From: Candidatus Binatia bacterium
Lineage (GTDB): Bacteria > Vulcanimicrobiota > Vulcanimicrobiia > Vulcanimicrobiales > Vulcanimicrobiaceae
Direction: 5' to 3'
Length of the DNA: 64,000 nucleotides
Assembly (NCBI GenBank): GCA_035544215.1
Contig: DATKHY010000007.1
Span: forward strand, 1,364,001 to 1,428,000
Of this stretch, positions 58,883-64,000 are shown piece by piece (positions within the stretch are counted from its first letter, which is position 1; each line of letters starts with the position of its first letter). A model generated the notes under the pieces. It did not search any database. It had not been told where the DNA came from and saw only the letters and a program-made list of their open reading frames with translations. A program made the position numbers and the translations under genes.

Positions 58883-60466
58883 GTGCCGACGATCGCGCGA
58901 TGGCTGCCCCTCGTGCTCGTTCTGCTGCTCGCGGCCAGCCTTCGCCTGTACGACATTTCCGGCGTTCCCACCGAGCTCAGCGCCGACGAGCTGGAGTTCT
59001 ACAATTCGGCGGCGAGTTTTGCAACAACGGGCCATGACGTCGACGGACAGCGCCACCTGTTCTTCTTCAGCGCGAACCCGGGCCGCAATCCCCCGATCTA
59101 TTCGATCTCGGAGTACCCCTTCGCCGTCCTCTTGGGGCCGAGCCCGTTCTCGCTGCGGCTCGCGGCCGTCATCTACGGGCTGCTCACGGTCGGGCTGCTC
59201 TTTCTCCTCGTGCGCCAAATGACGCAGCGCGACGACGTTGCCGTGCTCGCCGCACTATTTGCCGCGGTCGCGCCGATCTTTGTGCATTTTTCACGGATCG
59301 CGTGGCAACCGGCGTGCGAGCTGCCCTTTCTGCTCGGCGGTCTCTACGGGCTGTCGCGTGGGCTGGCGATTGGCGAATCGGGCCCGGTCCCCGCTCCGTT
59401 GCGCGTACGCTGGCTGATCGCCGGCGCGATCGTTCTCGGGTTGACGGCGTACACGTACATGGCGTCGTGGTTCTACGCGCTGTTGCTTGGCGGCGCGCTG
59501 ACCGGATTCTCCGCGATCTTCGCCCCGTCGCCGCGCCATCGCCGGGCGGCTGTGCTCGCGTACGCGCTTGCGCTCATCGTCGCCGCCCCAGCGCTCTACG
59601 AAATCTTCATCGATCCGGAGACCGCTGACCGGACGTCACGCATCGCGACGTTTCGTTTCGGCGTGACGCTTCCCGCGTTGCGAACGTTCGCAGCGAACTA
59701 CGTCGCGCACTTCGGGTGGTCGTATCTTGCGGTCGACGGCGATCCGATTCCGGGGACGACCTGGCGCTATCTCAACGGAATGGGCGCCTTTTATTGGTGG
59801 ATCGTGCCGCTAGCGGTCGTTGGCGTGGTGGGGTCGTTCACGAAGATTCGCTCGATCGTCTGGCGCAGCTGGCTCTGGTTCTGGCTCCTCGCCTATCCAC
59901 TTGGCGGTGCGTTGACCGACGAGGGAGCACCCAACGCGCCCCGCACGCTCGCCGGCGCGCCGGTGTTTTGCGTTTTTGCGGCAATCGGCGCGGTCGTACT
60001 CCTGGACTGGGCGCGCGGCCGGCGCCCTAGGTGGGCGCGCGTTACTGCGACGGGGGCGATTGCGATCGCGCTGGCAGCCTTCGTCGGCGCCTCGACGTTG
60101 CAATTTGCGGCCTTTTACTTTACGCAATACGTCCACCGAGCGTCGAACGCGTGGGATTCGGGAACTGCCGCGACCTTCGCGATCATTCGCGCGCATCTCG
60201 CCGGCCGCCAGACGGTCTGTTTTTCGATTCGTCCCGCGTGGTACGCACTGAGCGTCTACACCCGCTACTACCTGCGCGGCGAGCACGTCGTCGTCGTGCC
60301 AAGCATCGACCGGAAGGTCTGCAAGCGATCCGGCGCGATGGTCGTGACCGATACGGACGATCCCCCGCGCGATCCGCGCGTTCACCGCATTGCAACGATC
60401 CTCGACGTCGACGGCAACGGTTTTGCCTATGTCGGTGTCGTGAGGGCCGGTTTAGAACATCCTTAG
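58883..60466 (+). CDS. GT39/PMT-type membrane glycosyltransferase
   Basis: 527 residues from GTG 58883, with AGGGG about eight bases upstream. About eleven predicted membrane helices. The first periplasmic loop carries PTELSADELEFYNSAASF, the acidic Asp-Glu pair typical of lipid-linked-sugar transferases of the PMT/ArnT/GT39 group. A C-terminal soluble domain of about 100 residues follows the last helix (QTVCFSIRPAWYALSVYTRY). Probably transfers a sugar from a polyprenyl-phosphate donor to a surface glycan or protein; acceptor unknown. It lies between gyrB and the TamB-like gene. Confidence 0.75.
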   Translation: MPTIARWLPLVLVLLLAASLRLYDISGVPTELSADELEFYNSAASFATTGHDVDGQRHLFFFSANPGRNPPIYSISEYPFAVLLGPSPFSLRLAAVIYGLLTVGLLFLLVRQMTQRDDVAVLAALFAAVAPIFVHFSRIAWQPACELPFLLGGLYGLSRGLAIGESGPVPAPLRVRWLIAGAIVLGLTAYTYMASWFYALLLGGALTGFSAIFAPSPRHRRAAVLAYALALIVAAPALYEIFIDPETADRTSRIATFRFGVTLPALRTFAANYVAHFGWSYLAVDGDPIPGTTWRYLNGMGAFYWWIVPLAVVGVVGSFTKIRSIVWRSWLWFWLLAYPLGGALTDEGAPNAPRTLAGAPVFCVFAAIGAVVLLDWARGRRPRWARVTATGAIAIALAAFVGASTLQFAAFYFTQYVHRASNAWDSGTAATFAIIRAHLAGRQTVCFSIRPAWYALSVYTRYYLRGEHVVVVPSIDRKVCKRSGAMVVTDTDDPPRDPRVHRIATILDVDGNGFAYVGVVRAGLEHP

Positions 60467-60506
60467 CTTGGCGGGGCGCGCCGTGGGCTAGGAGGTATAG
60501 AGCTAC

Positions 60507-63500
60507 GTGCGCACTCGCCTCGCGATCGGCTTCCTGGCCGTGGCGATCGTTCTGGGGTTCGCGGCGGCGAACCGCCATGAGTTGTTGCGCGCTTCGATCC
60601 AAGAAGGCGCCAGGTTAGCGACCGGCTATGCCGTGCAGATCGGCGACCTGCGCGTCGCGCGCGATGGCGCGATGCTCTCCGGCGTGCGCGTGAGCCGCGG
60701 CGCGCAGCCGATTCTTAGCGCCGAGCGCGTGACGATCCGCTACTCGCTGCGCGATCTGCTGCCCGGCAGCGCGCACCGTTTTGGAGTCACGAGCGTCGAC
60801 GTCGCCGGCGCGAGAGTGACGCTCACGCGGTTTCGCGACGGCAGCTTCGACATCGGCCTCCCGCGGAGCGGCCCCGCCGTTCCGGGACCGCAGCGCGTCA
60901 ACCCGGTTCCGTTACGCCTGCACGCAAAGCTGCGCGACACGCAGATCGAGCTGCTGGAGCCCACCGCGTACGATCCGAGCGCCAAGGTCATTTCAATCGA
61001 AGGCATCGACGCGGACGCCGACGTCAACACCGCGGCCGTGACGCGCTATAGGGTCAACGGGGCGTTCGAGCTCGCTACGCGCGAGCCGTTCACGATCGTG
61101 GGGACGGTCGACGCGCTGCGCGGCTACGCGATCCATCACGCGCACGCGGCGCGCTTCCCACTGCGTGGCCTGGCGAACTACTTCGCCGACACGCCGCAGG
61201 TGCGCATCCAGCAGGCGACGGCGCAGAACTTCGACGCCCGGCTCTACGCGCTCGGCGTCGCGCCGAACGCATCTCCGTCCTACCACGTCAGCCTTAGCAT
61301 GGACGTGCGCGACGGGCGCCTCGCGCTGGCGGCGCTGTCCGCGCCGATCGAGCAATTTCGCGCGCACGTGGAGCTTGTCGACAACGCCTTCTACGTGGAT
61401 CGCGCGGACGCGATGCTGGCCGGGATCCCGCTGCGCATCGTCGGCGGCGCCTACGACTTTACGGGCGCGCTGACCGGTGGCGCGCAGCTGCGCCTGGGCG
61501 TCGACGGAACCGGCAATCTCTCGGGGCTGCGCCGCGCGTTCGCGTTCGCCCGCGATCAAGCGATCTCGGGGAACGCCCATTTCGGTGTGCTCGTACACGG
61601 CCGGATCGACGATCCGGTGATCGTGGCGCGCGTGACCGCCCCGCACGCATCCTACCGCGCGATGCCGTTCGATGCGCTCGACGCGGGCGTCGTGTACCAC
61701 TCGAACGCCATCGCGCTCGCGCCGCTGCGCGCGGTCTACGGCGGCATCGCGCTCGGCGTTCGCGGTACGATGCAGCTCGGCGATCACGTGCTGTCGCGGT
61801 TCACCGTCCACGTCGCCGGCTCGGCCAGCCGCCTGCCGTATCTCGACGAGATGCTCGGCGACGAGCCGATCGCGATTGACGCTTCGGCGGTCGGGCGCGA
61901 CTTGCTCTTTCACGTCGTGGGAAGCGCAGCTTCCGAGCGGGGCGTGCAGCGCGTCGGCGCGCTGTTCGCGATGAACCCCAACGGCACCGCGACGGTGCAG
62001 CCGTTCTGGCTGCATACGGAACGCGGCGATTTCGACGGCGCGTACGCGCTCGATCGCCCGCACGACACCAGCGCCTTCTGGCTGGTGGCGCGCGGCTTGC
62101 GCATGCGCGCGCCGCGCTATGTCGCGTTCCCCGGTCTGTCGCTGCCCGTCATGCCGCCGATCGACGGGCGTTCCGTCGCGATGACCCTCGCGGGCGGCGG
62201 CTCCGGAAACAAGATCGTGATGGCCGGCCGGGTCGCCGGGAGCGACACGACGATCTCGGGCGTTCGCTTCGATCGCCTGGCCGCCGCATTCGGCGGCACG
62301 ATGGCAAGCGCGGCGATCAACTCGCTGAGCGCGTCGGGCCCCTGGGGCGACTTCTCCGGCGACGGCCTGTTCTCGCCGCAGCGCTTCGTCGCATACGGCG
62401 CGTATCGCGGCACGTTCGAAGGGCTGCAACCGTTCCTGGGTAGCGCGATGCCGGCGCACGGCCGGCTTCACGGCACGGTCGCGGTCGCGATCGAGCCGCA
62501 GCGCATCGTGGTGCAGGGCACGAATTTGTCGATGCAGCACGCGACGTTGCGCGGCGTCCCGATCTCGCACGCGAACCTCACGCTCGCGGTCGAGGGAAAT
62601 CGTCTGCGGATCTTTTCGGCCGATGCCGGGGCCGCCGGCGGCGACGTCGTCGCGGCCGGTGAGTTCTCGCTCGCGGCGCAGCCAAAGGGCGGCGCGCTCG
62701 CGCTCGTCGCGAACCGCCTGAGCGCGGCGCAGCTGCACGGGATCGGATTGCCGCTCGGCGCGGGAACGCTCTCGGCGGCCGGCAACCTCGCGGCCGGCGC
62801 GTCGCTGCCGCGATTCGACGGCGGCGTGACGATCAGCGGTGGACGCGTGGCGAATTTCTCGATCGCAGGGAACGGCAGCGTGCACCTAGCGGGCGACGCG
62901 GTGTCCTTGCGGCACGTCGTCGGCGCGTTCGGCGGATCGAGCGCACGAGTCGACGGGAGCATCGGATCACTGACGTCGGGCGTGCCCACCTACGATCTCG
63001 ATGCAAACGTACCCGCGGCGCGCGTGGCGCCGGCGCTGCACGACTTCGGCATCCCGAACTACATGACCGACGGCACGTTCAACGCGCAGCTCCACATCGC
63101 CGGCGGGAGCTTGCGGCCGCATATCACCGGTCATGTCGGCGTGCCGGCCGGGGAGATCAACGGCCTGCCGTTCGTCGACGGCAGCGTTCGCCTCGCGGCC
63201 GACCCCAGCGGCGTGAGCGTGCGCAGCGGCTCCGTCCTCGTCGGCACGACCGCAGCCGGTTTCGCCGCGGTGGCGCGTCCGGACGAAAGCGCGATCGATC
63301 TGCGCGCACCGCGCGCGACGCTCTCCGACTTCAACAATTTCTTCGACACCGGCGACACGCTGGCGGGGCGCGGAAGCGTGGAGTTGGCGGCGGCCTCGCG
63401 CGGCGGCCGCATCACGTCGAGCGGCAACCTCGACGTGCGCGGCTTTCGTTACCGCAATTTGCCCATCGGCGACACGAAAGCCGTCTGGTCGAGCGCGCGC

Positions 63501-64000
63501 AACACCGTCACCGGCGCGCTGGCGGTCGGCGGTCGCGAGGGCATGCTGCGCGCGCGCGGCTCGATCGGGCTGAGTCCGCAGGCGGATTGGCAAACGACGC
63601 TGCTGCGCTCGCGCTTCGACGTGCGCGGCGACATCCGCAATCTCGACCTGGCGCTCTGGATTCCGGCGCTCGGGATGCAGAGCGTTCCGCTCACCGGGCG
63701 CGCCTCCGGCGACGCGACCATCCGCGGACTCTTTCCGTTGCTCGACGTCCGCGCGAACGCGCAGATTCAGAACGGGACGCTCGGACCACTCACGCTCGAC
63801 AGCGCGAACGTCGCGCTGCACGCCGCGGGGCGACGCATCGTCGTCGATAGCGCGCAGCTGGCGACGCCCGAGATCACGGCCTCCGCCGCCGGCAGCTTCG
63901 GCCTGGGCCGGAACGATCCACTCGACCTCCGCGTGCATGCGGCAACGGATGACTTTGCCAAGCTCGTGTACGACGTCTCGCGCGTTCGCCTCCCGATCAG
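60507..64000 (+). CDS. TamB/AsmA-type large envelope protein, partial (3' end beyond window)
   Basis: From GTG 60507, with AGGAGG at 60490-60495, an open frame of more than 1,160 codons reaches the right edge. An N-terminal membrane anchor (LAIGFLAVAIVLGFAAANRH) is followed by long beta-rich repeats alternating hydrophobic strands with glycine turns (GVRVSRGAQPILSAERVTIR, DIRNLDLALWIPALGMQSVP, NDPLDLRVHAATDDFAKLVY), the pattern of AsmA/TamB-family proteins that form a hydrophobic groove carrying lipids to the outer membrane. An outer-membrane partner is not visible. The long frame on the opposite strand is its shadow. Confidence 0.75.
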   Translation, partial: MRTRLAIGFLAVAIVLGFAAANRHELLRASIQEGARLATGYAVQIGDLRVARDGAMLSGVRVSRGAQPILSAERVTIRYSLRDLLPGSAHRFGVTSVDVAGARVTLTRFRDGSFDIGLPRSGPAVPGPQRVNPVPLRLHAKLRDTQIELLEPTAYDPSAKVISIEGIDADADVNTAAVTRYRVNGAFELATREPFTIVGTVDALRGYAIHHAHAARFPLRGLANYFADTPQVRIQQATAQNFDARLYALGVAPNASPSYHVSLSMDVRDGRLALAALSAPIEQFRAHVELVDNAFYVDRADAMLAGIPLRIVGGAYDFTGALTGGAQLRLGVDGTGNLSGLRRAFAFARDQAISGNAHFGVLVHGRIDDPVIVARVTAPHASYRAMPFDALDAGVVYHSNAIALAPLRAVYGGIALGVRGTMQLGDHVLSRFTVHVAGSASRLPYLDEMLGDEPIAIDASAVGRDLLFHVVGSAASERGVQRVGALFAMNPNGTATVQPFWLHTERGDFDGAYALDRPHDTSAFWLVARGLRMRAPRYVAFPGLSLPVMPPIDGRSVAMTLAGGGSGNKIVMAGRVAGSDTTISGVRFDRLAAAFGGTMASAAINSLSASGPWGDFSGDGLFSPQRFVAYGAYRGTFEGLQPFLGSAMPAHGRLHGTVAVAIEPQRIVVQGTNLSMQHATLRGVPISHANLTLAVEGNRLRIFSADAGAAGGDVVAAGEFSLAAQPKGGALALVANRLSAAQLHGIGLPLGAGTLSAAGNLAAGASLPRFDGGVTISGGRVANFSIAGNGSVHLAGDAVSLRHVVGAFGGSSARVDGSIGSLTSGVPTYDLDANVPAARVAPALHDFGIPNYMTDGTFNAQLHIAGGSLRPHITGHVGVPAGEINGLPFVDGSVRLAADPSGVSVRSGSVLVGTTAAGFAAVARPDESAIDLRAPRATLSDFNNFFDTGDTLAGRGSVELAAASRGGRITSSGNLDVRGFRYRNLPIGDTKAVWSSARNTVTGALAVGGREGMLRARGSIGLSPQADWQTTLLRSRFDVRGDIRNLDLALWIPALGMQSVPLTGRASGDATIRGLFPLLDVRANAQIQNGTLGPLTLDSANVALHAAGRRIVVDSAQLATPEITASAAGSFGLGRNDPLDLRVHAATDDFAKLVYDVSRVRLPI

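Noticed and set aside
60993-62885. 630-codon open frame on the minus strand
   Set aside because: It is the antisense shadow of the TamB/AsmA-type gene; its translation is Arg/Asp/His-rich low-complexity sequence without domains.

Overview
The window is high-GC bacterial chromosome (a 60-base sample of ordinary coding sequence, 22021-22080, has 42 G/C) spanning an origin-proximal region. It carries dnaA-dnaN-recF-dciA-gyrB, the rpmH-rnpA-yidD-yidC-jag-mnmE-mnmG-rsmG-parA-parB series, rod-shape genes and tRNA synthetases. ADP-heptose and lipid-A-type genes plus a TamB-like protein imply an outer membrane. Two-domain-of-life checks are unnecessary: all markers are bacterial. The combination of a diderm envelope, L27 with a Firmicutes-like N-terminal extension, an ECF42 sigma factor and this gene order suggests a deep-branching terrabacterial lineage such as Eremiobacterota (WPS-2). 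That assignment is inference, not something the sequence states.

Layout. 1-10.5 kb (minus strand): one tightly overlapped transcription unit, hisS, accB, gmhA, two separate halves of HldE (kinase and adenylyltransferase), an LpxB-like transferase, alternating GT2 and GT9 glycosyltransferases, then aspS running off the left edge. 10.5-19.2 kb: a permease-like membrane protein, a VOC protein, purH, smc, rnc, fabF. 19.3-34.1 kb (plus strand): the rpmH-to-parB cluster, interrupted by an exported protein, an HdeD-like protein, a YCII/ECF42 sigma pair, a lone LAGLIDADG-type protein flanked by two matching inverted repeats, and cca; then thiE, thiD and trpS.

34.1-39.66 kb is an AT-richer genomic island (sample 35221-35280 has 27 G/C of 60) inserted at the 3' end of an aminotransferase gene, whose tail is duplicated at the far side. 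It carries an integrase fragment and a four-gene minus-strand operon: a helix-hairpin-helix/DEDD exonuclease/DUF429 fusion, a P-loop nucleotide-kinase-like protein, a PurA homologue with the PurZ-type Asp-to-Ser active-site change, and a dCTP-deaminase/dUTPase-fold protein lacking the deaminase glutamate and fused to three membrane helices. This is the best candidate here for an undescribed system, possibly a modified-purine nucleotide pathway or a nucleotide-signal defence module.

39.7-51.4 kb: the aminotransferase, a 1,072-residue repeat protein, then a minus-strand cell-wall and ribosome unit (rpmA, obgE, nadD, a DUF3465 lipoprotein, maf, mreC, mreD, mrdA). 51.4-52.3 kb is a mostly non-coding origin-like region with DnaA boxes, a strong terminator and tiny membrane ORFs. 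52.3-64 kb (plus): dnaA, dnaN, recF, dciA, gyrB, a GT39-type membrane glycosyltransferase and a partial TamB/AsmA-type protein that runs off the right edge.
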